The notes under the pieces: model-generated | Seen by the model: only the letters and a program-made list of their open reading frames with translations | Database searches by the model: none | What the model was told of the DNA's origin: nothing | Origin: Astropecten irregularis | Lineage: Eukaryota; Echinodermata; Asteroidea; Paxillosida; Astropectinidae | Assembly (NCBI GenBank): GCA_963971285.1 | Contig: OZ020254.1 | Span: 7,750,001 to 7,814,000, forward strand | Direction: 5' to 3' | DNA length: 64,000 nt | Position numbers and translations under genes: made by a program | In this document: in pieces, positions 24,824-38,700 of the stretch | Position numbering within the stretch: the stretch's first letter is position 1 | How the letters are laid out: each line of letters opens with the position of its first letter

Positions 24824-25462
24824 CGAAAAAACTTTCTCAACATGCCTAGGACTACACACTTGGTAAAGTCTCTGCCCTTGAGAATGGGCCAAACTTTTAC
24901 CAATTGGAGCAAATCGGTAGGCAGCTGGAAGGATGTCCCTCGTCTAGAGTGCCGACCAACGACACACTGGTGTTGTCTCCTCTAGGTAGGCCTTAGCTCT
25001 CGCCCTGTGTTTGTATCTATGGCCCGGCGCGGAAGCGCGAGCTGAGAAACATTTCAAGCGCGCGCATGGTGACCACAATGATACGCGCGCGTGTGCGCAA
25101 TCGCTGGGCGTACTAGTTTTCTTTGGCCTTTATGACGACACACTGACAGTCCGCATTACGTCATCATACGTCATGCGCACTATCAAAATGCGCTGTTCTC
25201 CCCATTGTGACGCAAAAGATTCCCATGCTTAATAGCCGATTTGTTTAACTTGGGAACCACCGAACCAATAGTAAGTTACTACAGGGACTAAATTGGATTC
25301 AAAAGAAGTTTATAAGTTATCAGGAACAATTATTGCCTTTGTATAATAATATCAGTTGTATGAAGTTATTGAGATGAATGGTATGAACCATGATAATGAA
25401 CCGGCCATTACAGCATGGTGTTCAGGTAAGTTTGTGGAATTTTATTGGTCGATTTTATTGGT

Positions 25463-25710
25463 CAGGAGCCAATTTCATAGAGTTTCTTAAGCACAAAATT
25501 TGCTAAAGCATGAAAAGTCTTCCTTGTTCAAACAGGATTACCAACCAAATTGTCATGTGATGTTTACTGCTTTGGACTTGTATTCAGCCATTGTTTGCTG
25601 AGCATAACATTCACAAGTGAGTTTTGGCTGGCATGCTGATTTTATTTACCAAGGTTTTTGGTGCTTAAGCAAATTTTGCCGCTTAAGCAGCTCTATGAAA
25701 TTGGCCCCTG
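25463..25710. repeat. 250-bp MITE, family B (copy 1)
   Basis: Ends AGGAGCCAATTTCATAGAG and CTCTATGAAATTGGCCCCTG are inverted repeats. Interior has 'cttaagcacaaaattt' and its inverse. Copies also at 33749, 34020, 35182, 36820 and 58790. Confidence 0.8.
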
Positions 25711-25998
25711 GTCATGTGCTGTCGTGCTAGCTGACGTACGACCATCTAATTATAAGTGGTATACTTTATGGATGTATCTCTCTGCCGACAACATCCATCG
25801 AATTTGTTCTTGTTTTGTACTTTTTTCCCCAATCTGATCTGATTGAAAATGGCCAAGCCTTTAATTTTCATTACTTAAGGTATGGTACATAATTGGAAAT
25901 GACTATAAAAACTAAAAAAAAAATTATTCAGTTTCTGTGTGAAAATTTTGTTTTAATATAGCTCTATGGTGAAAGCCTTTTATTACTATTGATGAGGT

Positions 25999-25999
<1 letters not shown>

Positions 26000-26035
<36 letters not shown>

Positions 26036-26328
26036 TTGGGAGGCTAATTATCCTTACTCGCAGCTGGGGTGCTGAATTGCGAAGGATGAGACTTCAACGT
26101 GATCGAGTAGCAGGCTTTCATGGGCGCCTTTGGCTGCCAGCCACATCAACCCATGTATGATCACGGAGTACAGCCTGAGATCGAAAGCCGGATCACCTGG
26201 AGAAAAACCCTCGTAGCATAGGAGAGAACCAATGCATAACTCTACTCACATATGACCCAGGCCGGATTCGAACCCGGGCCACATTGGTGAGAGGAGAGTG
26301 CCTAACGCACTTGTCACCTATGCCCCCT
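26000..26328 (-). repeat. tRNA-derived SINE with TTA-repeat tail
   Basis: On the minus strand the head has a B-box (GGGTTCGAATCCGGCC near 26270) and a degenerate A-box region near 26320. The body follows, and the element ends in a (TTA)n tail, seen on the plus strand as ATA repeats at 26004-26034. This is the standard SINE layout. Confidence 0.75.
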
Positions 26329-26797
26329 AATTATGGTAATTATGAATACATGTCCAAATTTTCCAGTGAAATATTTCTGAAATATAACTGCATCTGAATA
26401 CCTCCCAAAACACATCAGATGATTTCAATAGCACTTACAATTGACCCAGCATTAAAGTTAATCAAATCACTTATAAAACTGTGAAATTTTACCAGGAAAG
26501 TTTATGACACACATAACAACCAGACGACCGAAATGAATGCTGCCAAAAAATAAAACCAGACCAATAATGTACTATACCTTCAAGCTTTACTATGACCACA
26601 ACCAAACAAATCATGGGCAAATACCCATGTAGTATCATTTATATTTCATATCATTTTGCAATGCAAAATTATTTGTTGAATATACTGCGGGCATGGCTGC
26701 CTTGTCTGAAATGTCCACTGCTCAAGTGCACTGCCCTTATTAATTGCTGGGGTTTCAGCTCACAGTTTTTTTTTTTTTCAATCGTTGAGGAAGCGCT

Positions 26798-29700
26798 TTA
26801 AGTTTGAAGCAGCGGGGGTGCTGTCTGGTCCTGGGCAAGTGTCATCAGTGTAGCGACCCTTGCAATGAGCTGGCCCACTGCAGGTTTGTCCTGCTTAAAT
26901 CTGGCCGACAGTACAGACTCCTCCATTGCAATCTGTTGAACAAAAAGTGTATTACATGTAATAGGAATGAGACTTGAGATGAATATGCTTTTCAGGACAG
27001 CACACAAGACACGATGGGTAAAGATTACAGAATAGCATTCAGGAACTTTCTTCTCCGATCAAACATATCCGTGCAATAATAACACACCTGTGAATATTTT
27101 GGGTCTGTTTGAAAATAAGAAACTTGACAAAAAAATCAGTAAAAGATAGTGATTTCAGTGCATTTCAGATCGATATATAACAGAGGGAGAGTTAAGCCAT
27201 AACAACCTATACAGTAATCCAAACCTAACCTTTTTAGTGGCGCCCTCTTTTGATTAAAAAATAAACTGCGCTGGTGTTTTTCAATCTAAATACGCAACTC
27301 CGACTTGGCACACAAATTGGTCCTGAAATGAACACGAAAATAGAAGAATATTCGGCATGGAAAACATCTCAATTATTTTCCCTGCAGGTCTTTTGCTCAT
27401 AATTAGCTTTCCGGCTTCTCAGATTTCAATCAAAGATGAGTTGACAATGTACAAAGTATAATATACAGTACAAACACCACCACAGTTTTTTTTTTATTCA
27501 AAAGAAGGCGCCAGGGCCACTTAAAAACATTCAGATTACTGTTTACTGTATATGGATTTTGGTAACTCTAGGAATATTACTGTTTTTCACTTCCGTTTAT
27601 CAACAACCATTTATAAAATCTGAAATTTGCAAAACAGAAACTAAATGAGATTCAGCAAATGATTTGGTTGATGACGAGCTGTAAGTATGAAATTCATATT
27701 CGACTAAACTGACAGCCTGTTTTCCAATTATTTAGGCTTGTTATTCAAAACGACTGTGCATTAGCTATACTGATGCAACACTCTGCTCTGTTGCATTTTC
27801 GACAATGTTGGACTATCAAGCCCTAAGATAAAGCTTCAATACCTTGACCTAGCAGTCCTATTTCAGTGTTTTTGCGAGTGCATGCAGTCGGAGTGATTCT
27901 CTCTTTACCTGTTGGAGTTCCTCCTTGACTTCCAGGACATCTCGGTCTTCTGCATCCAGTCCGTGGATTCCCTGGTACTCCGCCAGCCAGGTAGCCAGCT
28001 GAACTCTCTGCTCCTTCAGGGTTCTAGGATTCATGGAGCAACATCCAATTATTAACAACCACGGTAGGTACTCAATGGTGCATTTGTTTTTGTCCATGTT
28101 ACACCTTGAATCAAAACTTGTAGCTTCCCCAAATTCATGAACAGAGCAATAAAAAGAGAACAAATAGAAATTTACTTGAACGGGATTTGAACCAGTCATC
28201 TCCGGAATACCATACCAAAGGTCTACCAACTGAGCTATCCAGCCCTATGTTAATGATGTCTGCGCGTATCGATAAAATGATACTTGGGATATGGCAGTAT
28301 GTGCGTGGTTTCATGGCTTATGATTGCCAAACAAAGATGATTGACTATTAGGGAAACAACATAGGTCTGGATAGCTCAGTTGGCAGAGCGCATGTATGGT
28401 ATTCTGGAAATCGCTGGTTTGAATCCCGCTCCGGACAATTTTTCTTTGTCCACTTATCAATGACTTAAAATTTAAAATTTTAACTTGAATTTTTTTTAAT
28501 TGGACCTAGAAATGTTTTTCAGGACACCACCTCAAACAAGACAGACCAGTGATGACACGACGTATGAACCCCAGGTGTCACGTTTACCTCAATTTCTCCT
28601 TGGTCTTCTGGTAGTCTTGCAGCTTCGTGTGTATTCTCTGAATCTCCTCATAGAGGTCTTGAGACTCTGCATCCTCCAACTCTCCATCAGCACCTCCCTG
28701 GTCCGACTGCTCTCTGATCTCATGAGGCTGAGACCGTTCCTCAAGAGGTCTGGTTGACAAATTAGGAGGGGGTTGGATTCGGGGTGATGACGGCCGTTTC
28801 GATTGTTGGTCTCTCAGAGCATTATCCCTCGAGACTGGTGGAGTCTCTATCATCCTATCTCGAAGATTCAGGGTTGGAGGCTTCTTAGCTGTTCCTGACG
28901 TTGGTCCTTGAACTGGCTTTGTAGATGCTGACTTGGAGGTCATGAATGCAGATGGCGGAAGGAGGACAACCTTCTCTGGATACGAGGGTGGGGAAAATTC
29001 AGAGTGTGGTGTTGTTTCTTTGACCCAAGAAGATGCTGTTTTAGTTGTCTGTGTAAGATCACCAATTTTGGGCAATTCCAGATGGCCAAAGTTTTCAGAG
29101 GTTCTTGCGATTCTAGGATGAGCTGAAGCATCTCTAATCAAGGCGTCCCCAATAGCATCACCTCTGGAAGTCAATGCATCCTGCAAGTCCCGGGTATTTT
29201 GTTGCCTGGAGCGTGCATCATCAGAAGCCAGAGTCCTCCTCTCAGAGTCCTCATCAAATGTAAGTTTTTGATGATTTGATTCAGACGGATGAGGCACTGC
29301 CGTCCGAGGCATTAGGTCGTGGTCTACGGAATGAGGTGAATCCACTTGTGCTTCTTTGGAACTATCTTGCTCCTGGAGGACTTCTTCAGGCTTGGAAGCT
29401 TGAAGGGATCCTCCAGCCGTTGGCAAAGGATCGGGCGCACACGGTGCAAGGGAACCTCTTGGGATGCCGCACCCTCTGCCATCAGGAACTGAAACCTGCT
29501 GCTGCTTCAGGAAAAGTTCCTGCTCCGGTTCATACCCACTGAAATAAAAAATATCATCATTGGTAGCTTTATGACATATAGCTTTGTAAAAACTGCTTGT
29601 GAAAATTTGTCCAGCCTAATAAAATGGGGGAGGGGGCCACTGGTCCCTGCAACGCCGTTTTGAATCTTCTTTAAAATGTTACAGGATTCTGGAAGTCACA

Positions 29701-32700
29701 GGCTCAAATCCCGCTCCAGTAAATTTTAATTGATCACCTTCCAATAACATTTAAAATCAAGTCAATTTCTGTTATTTTTCCTAAACCAATGGCCAATTGT
29801 AGACCGCACTCCCCAAATGCAAGACTACTGTGTTTTTATCAATTTTTTTTTGTGAAGAAGTTAAGATTTTACCAAAGGAGGTTTTCAAAAACAAAATGTA
29901 CAACACCACAACCACTGAGAAATAGAGTAATGGGGGAAGAAGGGTTGTTTAAAGGTAATATCATACTATGGTTTTTGTCAAAGAAATGCAGATTCATGGG
30001 CATAAATATCAAGGAAGATACAGTCACAGTCATCTGTGAATATCTCAAAAAGTCCCATACGGTGCCCACTTTTTGAGAAAACAGTGAAAAACGACCTCAG
30101 TATTTCTTAAGTCTTTTCTCTTATTTTTGATCTTTAAAAGATCAAAAATGATTTTGGTCACTGGTTTTACTCTTTTCTGGATAAATACAGCATTTCAGGC
30201 AGAACATTTTTAAAGGTATGTTTCTACTATCACTATCTTTATACCCTGTAAGTTATACAAAAGTCTGTGAACATTTCTGTATCGTCTGCTATCAAAGTAT
30301 GATACTACCTTAACACCATGGCTTATTCTAGATCAACAAAAATGGTGTTTGAATGAAAGAAGTCCAAATTGCTTGTACCTTGTATTGGACTGGCCTGGAA
30401 TGTGCCGACTAGTCCAGAGTCCCTCTCGCTGTAGTGAATCCATCAGGTAGTCAGGCCGTCTGGGCATGGGCCGAGGTCTACGCATGCCATCCCCTTCTAA
30501 CATGGTGCTGGGATAAACAATTTTGTTTAAAAAAAAACCCAGCATTTCCAATTTTTGTCGAGACACTTGAAAAGGTATGTCCATTGGATTTGGTTTTTCA
30601 AAGATGAAGATGATTTTGAGGAATTTATTTCAGAGAGCTATTGCTGACAGTGTCCAGATGGAAGTCCTTACAATTAGACTTCACTTTGACCAAATCTACA
30701 TTTGTACATGTTTTGCTTCCACAGATTTGGAGCATGGGTATTTGCTGATGCAGATCTTTTGTTTTTGCTAAGAACCACAAACATTTCCCGGAGTTTAGCA
30801 TGTTTAGCATTCATGGCATCTGAATGTGCTGCTTTGCTGTTACTTCAAAACCTCAATTTTAAAACCTCAAATTTACTCCTTGACGTAAAAGCAAAGTATT
30901 CATACTCACCGACTGATAGCCTGGAACCCTTCCTTTACTTGAGAATTTGACCTCAGTGATATAGCAGGGAGTGTACTGGATGGAACTGGGACCGGTCCTT
31001 TGCTGGGATCTGGATCCAGGCTAGTGGTACCCCTCACTGGGTTGGTGCTAGTCGAGACGTGGGCATCTCTGGGGTCAGAGGCAATCCCTCTCAGTGGCAC
31101 ACTAGGTGCAACACGGGCGTTTGATGGCACTTTGGGGTTGGAGCACCTCCTTTGGGTCAGAAGCCTCCAGTGGGTTGCACAGCGTCGCACGACTTGGAAG
31201 ATTTTATGGGCGCTCTGTGTGGGAAGATGACGTTATCATGTTTTCATAAGTGAGGTACAGCCCTCAGGTTTACGATTCAGGGCAGTGACAAGATGGAAAA
31301 CCAAGTGGAATGTTTCTGACATTTGTTTCTGAGTCTACAACTGCGAGAAAAGATCGATCCAGAAGACATTCTCAGAGACTTATGCCAAAAGAAACAGATG
31401 ACTGATACATTATGCACGGAATAAAAGAAGAAAAAAAGGAGAGAAGTATAAAACTTCGAAAGACTAGAGGAGATTTCAGTATTGAGTGCAATAAAAAAAT
31501 CAAGGTGATGTCAATGACAGTTGTCATCTCTTCTGAATGTCTTTCGATGTCACTTAGACTCTGGACACTCTTTTGGAGAAAAGTCCATACCTGGGCCTGA
31601 TGTTGGGCAGCAATCCTTGACCGCTCCTCGGCCATGCAGCTTCCGACCCTCATCCACTGACCGACACCTTCCTTCAGAAGGTGGTGCCGCCGTCGGACCA
31701 TGGCGGCCTCGATGCGCAACCTCTTGCGCCGTCGCTCGACGGTGAAGGACAACCAGGCATCCAGCACCTTCCTCTGCAGGACCAGGCTCCACTGCCACAG
31801 GGCCATGACAGTCTTGGTCTGCTGTTCCCTGGACTTGTGGAACTATCGCAGGAGGAAAATTGTTTTGTATGAGGGACACACAAGTTGACAAAAGAAACTA
31901 GGACCCTGGTGCGAGGGTCAGACTGTGCAGCCATGAGTCAATTAAATCTGATTCTTCACAAAAAGCTTCGGGTATTCTCACTGAAATCTTTGACTGCTCA
32001 CCTCGGCTCTCCATCTGAGGAAGCATTTGGCCACCAGTCGGGTATTGTGTAGCCACATGGACTGCCTGGACATCAACTACAAGATATCAGAAGCAAATAC
32101 AAAAAAATTAATCCAAGTCTGGTAGACGAGAAATGAATAAAAAGGCAAAGGTCCTCAAAGAGTTGACTTTCTGGTCCTTTGTCCCCAAGCCTTTGTTGAT
32201 GTTGGTGTTGTTTTCCTTGCTGTTGCAGCTGCTATAGACTTGTTTTTGTTGTCATCATCACTGTTCTTATTTGGGGTCCAGTATTATGATAACAAAACTT
32301 AAAATAAGATCAAGTCATTGAAAAGTGAACAAAGACAAATTTACTGGAGCAGGATTCGAACCGGCGACCTCCGAAATACTGTAGCGGCGCCCGACCAAAT
32401 GAGCTATCCAGCCCTATGTTGGTGGAGTCCCTAAGAGTAAATTTTCTTTGTTCGTTCATAAATTCAGTAAGTTTCCTTTGTGGTTATTTAATGATTATTA
32501 TATCAAGTCATTGAAAAATGTACAAATTAAAAATTGACATGACTTCTGACTGCCAAATGGACAAAGATAATTTAATATTAGGGACAATGCCAACATAGGG
32601 CTGGATATAGCTCAGTTGAAGAGCACTGGTATGATGTTCCAGAGGTTGCAGGTTCGAATCCCGCTCCAATAATTGTCTCTTTCTTTGTTCACTTTTTAAT

Positions 32701-35700
32701 GACTTCTTGATGGCTTTTTAATCCAGTCAGTTTCCCTTGTGGCTATTTGATGATAAAAATATCAATCAGAATAATTATTAATGAAATAAAAATAAAAATT
32801 ATACTTCAAAACTCTGAACGACGACATAGTTTAATTGACCAGTTAATCCTACTACAACTCTCAAACAATATAAAGCAGAACAAACTAATACCAATGAAAA
32901 CACAAAATCAATCAAATAGACATTGAGAAAATAGCTGGTATTTAGCAGGCTATGCATGCGTTTGAGACTGTTACCTGCGAGATATTACAATTCCATGGGT
33001 GCTCACATTATATTTGAGATAAAAAAAAGAAAAAAAAAGAAAACAGACATGTTACAGAATAATACTCGGACACAATCCCAAAAAGATAATCAGCAAGTAC
33101 AAAAATTAGTAAGACTTGAAGCTATGCATGGTGGAAGTACTTAATGAAGGTAGGTTTGCGGTAACACCATGTAATCACTTCTGTGAGAGTGTGTGGCTCT
33201 GAGAAGAACCGTTGGAATTATCTCGACGCTCCGGACAGTGTGCTCTGTCCGTCCTCAGGAGAGTGCCAGGATTTGTCAGAATGTGTCACTCTCCTGAGGA
33301 AGGACAGAGCACACTGTTCGGAACGTCGAGATAATACCAACGGTTCTTCTCAGAACCACACACTCTCACAGAAGAGATTACATGGTGTAACCGCAAACCT
33401 ACCTTCATTAAGTATAAAAATGTGACAGTGAACAAATAAATTGGAGATAGACTTGAATACCTGATGTCGCAATTGTTGCTGTTTGAATGAGCACCATGCA
33501 TGCAGAGCTCTCCTCAGTATCTTATGCTGTTCATACATCACAGCTCTGTCTGAGTGTAATCTTTTCTCAACCGAGTGGGTGTACGACGTACGCCACACGC
33601 CAAAAAGCCGACCAAGTTTTCCTAAAGAGTAAAAGATTAAAAAATGGATGGATTTTTTTCCCATTGGTTTGTAAATTTTTCTTCAAGAGGCCACTTGGTT
33701 GAATCAAGGTGATTGCTTCATTGTACAATGGGAACCTGTGGAGGAACCAGGGGCCAATTTCATGGCGCTGCTAAGCACAAAAATTTGCTTAGCACAAAAA
33801 TGTCTTGCCCAATAAAACAAACAACCGTTAAAAATTTCATTTGATGTTCATGGTCAGTGAACAACAGCCAAAGAACAATCACAAGCGATACACAACACAT
33901 GGAAATGTGGTTGTTAATCCTGTTTTTATTATGACAGAAATTATGTCATGCTTAGTAAATTTATGTGCTAAGCAGCGCCGTGAAATTGGCCCCAGCTCCT
34001 AACAATGAAACTAGAGTAATGGGGCCAATTTCAAAGCCTTGCTTAGCACAACAATTTGCTTAATAAAACCATGATTAACAACCAAATTTCCATGTCTTGT
34101 GTATCGCTTGTGATTGCTTTGCATGGTGACAATTGGTATGTGGATCAGTTTGCGGAAACACCTTGTAAGAATCATTCGTACTTCTTGTAAGGTCTCAATG
34201 TTTCGACTTGCCTGCTCTAGTCATCATGAAGAGACGTTGGTTTGTTTTAATACTGAGCAAGACATTTTGTCCTAAGCAATTTTTTGTGCTTAGCAGCTCA
34301 ATGAAATTGGCTCATGGTGTCTCTTCACAGTACAAGCCGTGAACAATGCCCGCTGTAGAGTCATAAAATGAGAAGTTATTACTAGATGTCATCAGCCTCA
34401 CTGGCTAATCTGATCATAACTCCTACCTTGGTTCAACTTATCTCTGATCATGCTCAGATCGGCTGCTTTGCATCTCTGGCTGTGAGCGTGCAAGACGGCA
34501 AACTGATGCCACAATGTCATCACCTGAAAAGCCGTAGAAGACGTAGAAGAGAGAGTGAGGATAGTCTGTGCAATTGAACCAACTTGATTTCCTTTTTATC
34601 CTACCAGGGCCCAATTTCATGGAATCCTATTAAAGCAAACTTCACTTACGATAGCTGATTTGTTTTGCTTACGGTTAGCGTATTTCACGGGAGTTTTCTT
34701 TCTCGCTAAGCTATTAAAGCAAGAACTTTCTGCAGAATTCAATATGGCAGGACATTAGCAGAAAAAATCAAGGAAAGAAAGTCTTCACTAACCGAAAGTC
34801 TTGTTTACAGATTCCTTTCCATGATTTCCCCAGTAGCAGTGCCCATAAGCACAAAAATAGGCCATAAGGGATTCCATGAAACTGGGCCCAGTTTAAATGT
34901 GTGAGCAGTATGGAACAGATGGTTGTGGAGATGAATATTTAGCGTATTGTAAAATTTTGGCAAAAAAAAAAGTCCACAGACAAAGTACATGTAGAATCAA
35001 GTCTAGTCTTAATGAATGGTCGTGAAGCCGTGTCAGAAAAGAGCTTCAAGATCTATGGCTTTGCTAATGTCAGTACGTTCCAATGCATTTGCCATGGCCG
35101 AATACCTAGACCTAGCTCTAGACAGCTGGTTTCCGATGCAGCCCGAGTGAAAATGTCCCACCACAGAATCATAATTAGAAATGGGGCCAATTTCATAGTT
35201 GCTTAAGTACAAAATGAGCTTAAGCACGAAAAGTCTTTCTTGACCAAACAAGATTACCAACCACATTTTTATGTGATGTTTAGCGGTACTCCTTTTGACT
35301 TGTATTTGGCAAAGCCAAGTGTTCGCTGAGCATAACATTCATAAGGAGTCTTGACTGGCATACTGATTTATTTATTCACCCAGGTTTCTTGGTGCTTAAG
35401 CAAATTTTAAATGCTTAAGCACCTCTATGAAATTGGCCCCTGGTCCTCATGCTTAATCACACGCATTTTAACCAGCATCGATGTTGTGAATATATACCTT
35501 TGTCTGGACTGCTCTCTTCCAATGTTCCTCTGCTATCATCTCCAAGCTCCGATCTCTTCTCAGCTCCTTGGCATTCCATTGCCACTGTCTAAAAGCCGCT
35601 CTACAACAGCAAACACAACGTTTATGGATTCAGGGGTCGATTTCACCAAACTCGCCATAACTTTGTAGGACTTATGATGAATTGCAGCCCCACGTAGAAG

Positions 35701-38700
35701 TCGTAGGATACGATGGGTTATCCTTCGTGACTTAAGTTGCAATAAATCGTAGGGCTTCGTGAAATCGACCCAAAGGAAAACTTGAGAATCAGAAATCAGG
35801 AAACTGTCTATGAAACTCATAATGGAGAATAACAAATTTTTTGGGGTTGTTTGGCTTGAATAATCAATGGGGACAATTCACCAAATATCTGCCCTCTTGT
35901 AAGCTGTGACTGCTTCCTCCTCCAAATACATAGCACTCTACAGACAACATTTGAGGTTGAACACATGTCAGCCATGTCATTAACAGTACTATTGGTCCCA
36001 AATGATGTCTCACTTACAGAGAGTCTTAACTCACCTCAGACATTGCTGATCTTTGATCAGTTTTCTCCTCTCTGCCTCCCGGTCAGTTATCAGACCTGCT
36101 TGATGATATTTCTGGATTAGAAGAAGAATCACATAGATGTGAGAGACTGCCAAGTCTATGGGTTGTATTATCTGTAATCAGTCTCCATAATTCTACAAAC
36201 TGCAGTATCCACAAAATGTTAAAAATTCAACAGATTAATCTGCAATATCCACACAAAGGTCTGACAATTTGCAAAGTCTAAATAAATTGCATAATATCCA
36301 TCAACAAGAATCTCCACCAAATTATTTAGTTTGCAATATCCACACAATTCTTTAATGCCCAATATCTATGTAATTCTATAATCTGATTGCCATTCTGCAA
36401 TATCCACCAATTTTTACTATTTATCCGCACAATTTGGCATACTTCAATATCCACAAATGTTTACAATTTGCATTATCCACACAATTTGCAATATCCACAA
36501 AGTTACGCTCAACAACCAACACTTTACTAATATGGTTTTATGCTGACATAAAAAAGTACCAACCCGCCAGACGGTAAATGCTTTCAGTTGTTGACGTCTT
36601 TTCTGGAAATTCTCAGCTCTCTGGGTTTTTTCCTTCTTGGCACGACGCGCCGTGGTGTACTGATCATGAAAAAGAAAGAAATGAATGATAATCATAATAA
36701 CATTAAGAAGTATTTGTGAGCAGCATTTGTAACATATCATTCACAGGAGCCAGATGTACACTAGAGAACCACAGATTTACTTGATGAAAAGATGAAAATT
36801 TTTAGGGTGACATTTCATCGGGGGCCAATTTCATAGAGCTGCTAAGCAAAAATTGCATAGCACCAAAATAGCTTGCCCAATAAAACAAACCACCATTGAA
36901 AATTCCATTTGATATTAATGGTCAGTGAAAAACAGCCAAAGAACAATTGCAAGTGATACACAACACACAGAAATGTGGTTGTTAATCCTGTTTTTACTAA
37001 GACAAAAATGTCATGCTTAACAAATTTTTGTGCTTTGCAGCTCTATGAAATTGGTCCCTGGTCTGAAAAACACAAACAGGGTGCAAACTGTAAACCAGCT
37101 TGGAACACTGTACCTTGGCCCATGCATTCCACATCTTGCTGATTTGTCTCAGGTAGAGGTAACCATGTGCCTTATCTTCTTGCTCATTCCTGAAAAAAAT
37201 GGATACAAATTTCAAAAATGTTCAAACTCCAACACTAGTCGGACATTGATTTTGCCTCTTTAAGACATATTGGCCTTTATATTTTTAAAGACTATAAATA
37301 ATAATTAATTGTGCTTGTATTGTACACTTTTAAGGGTATAAATATAAATCAGCTGAATGCAGAAAGGATATCATTCTGTTTTATAAAGAAAGCTGAAAAG
37401 TTTGGGAATCACCTTTTTTATCTCTGTATTTGAGGGATTCTATTTCTCATTTCTGTCATGGAGTGTCATGTTTAATTAAAAAGTGGCATCTAATGTAGAT
37501 ATTTCTAATCAAATGTTGGGGAAATCTAATAAGAGTGTTGCATTTTGTTACCTATTGTGGACTTCAGCAATATACTCCTTCCATCGGCCAAAAGCTGATG
37601 CATACAAATGGTCTTCAAAGTGCTCCATGGCCATAACCTACAAGAAAGACAAAGGTAAAACAATATTGTGTAATTGGCTATTAAAGAAATTATAGCTGAG
37701 GCTTGATATTACACACGTCATGTCTATGGTAGCGACTGCAGCCTCTTTCCATTGGCTTGTGTGTTAAAAGGAACTCAGGGAAAGGGCTTTGGCTCTTTGG
37801 GCATGGAGGCCCTCTTGTGGTGAAAATAAGCCCAGTTGCAAAGGAATGTCTAGCGCAAAATGTCAAAATGCATGTATCAGTGTATCTGTTCAGTCACCAT
37901 TCTCATGGGCCGAAATCAAGGAACTTGTTTGCTCAAATATTTATTATAGGTTTTCCCGGTCATTTTCAGCAAACGAGCGGACAATTTCATTTTAATTGAT
38001 TAAAATTTCATTTTAACGCATTCGTGTTGACGTGACTTTGCCTCGTGGGTTGAAACCCTCACTCGATTTCACTTTGATGCATCCGTATCTAAATCTATAT
38101 AGGATTACATTCAATTAAATTCAACAGTTGTTCACAGTTTAGCCATGCAAAATTGGCATTCAATTTAGCACGCTGCCAAACACCGTTGTGAATTTGAATG
38201 CTGTTCAAATGGAATTTTAAATTGGAAGGCGATTATTTTTATTCGCCTGATGCTTGTTTACATTTGCTTGCACATGAAGTGAAATCGAATGACTATTTTG
38301 AGGTGCCCTGCAGTTTCACGCAAAATGGAATGACGCAGCGTTTAAAATGTCCGCTAATTTGTCGACAATGACCAGGAAATCCTATAGTAGCAGAGACACA
38401 CCGTCAAAATGGAAATATTTAGGCAGGCATATTTGCCGATAAGCAAATCTTTTGAAATTGGGCCAGTGCATATCTACAGTAATGATTATCATTCAATACC
38501 TTAATACTATACAATGATAAATACATTTTTTTTAATATTCAGTAATGACAAAGGTTACCTCTTTATCCTGGATGCTCAATCTTTCTCTTGTTCGGCGTCT
38601 CCATTTCTGTAGCATCCTCTTTCCAAGCGTGTTGTCACGGTGTAAAACAGCCTAGAAAAGACAACATGATAGACTGAAAATCGTACAACCTCACCTCACA

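Larger units (their letters stand above)
24893..26797. other. Spacer between two minus-strand genes
   Basis: The part 24900-25250 is CpG-rich and is probably the promoter side of the unrecognised gene. The rest holds a family B MITE, a tRNA-type SINE and an ATA microsatellite. No coding exon is seen. Confidence 0.45.

Noticed and set aside
32338-32680. tRNA-like sequences as genuine tRNA genes
   Set aside because: A and B boxes are present, but cloverleaf pairing is poor, copies differ at conserved positions, and all lie in repeat elements.
36170-36500. CRISPR-like regular repeats
   Set aside because: Eukaryotic intron; units are irregular and degenerate, with no unique spacers.
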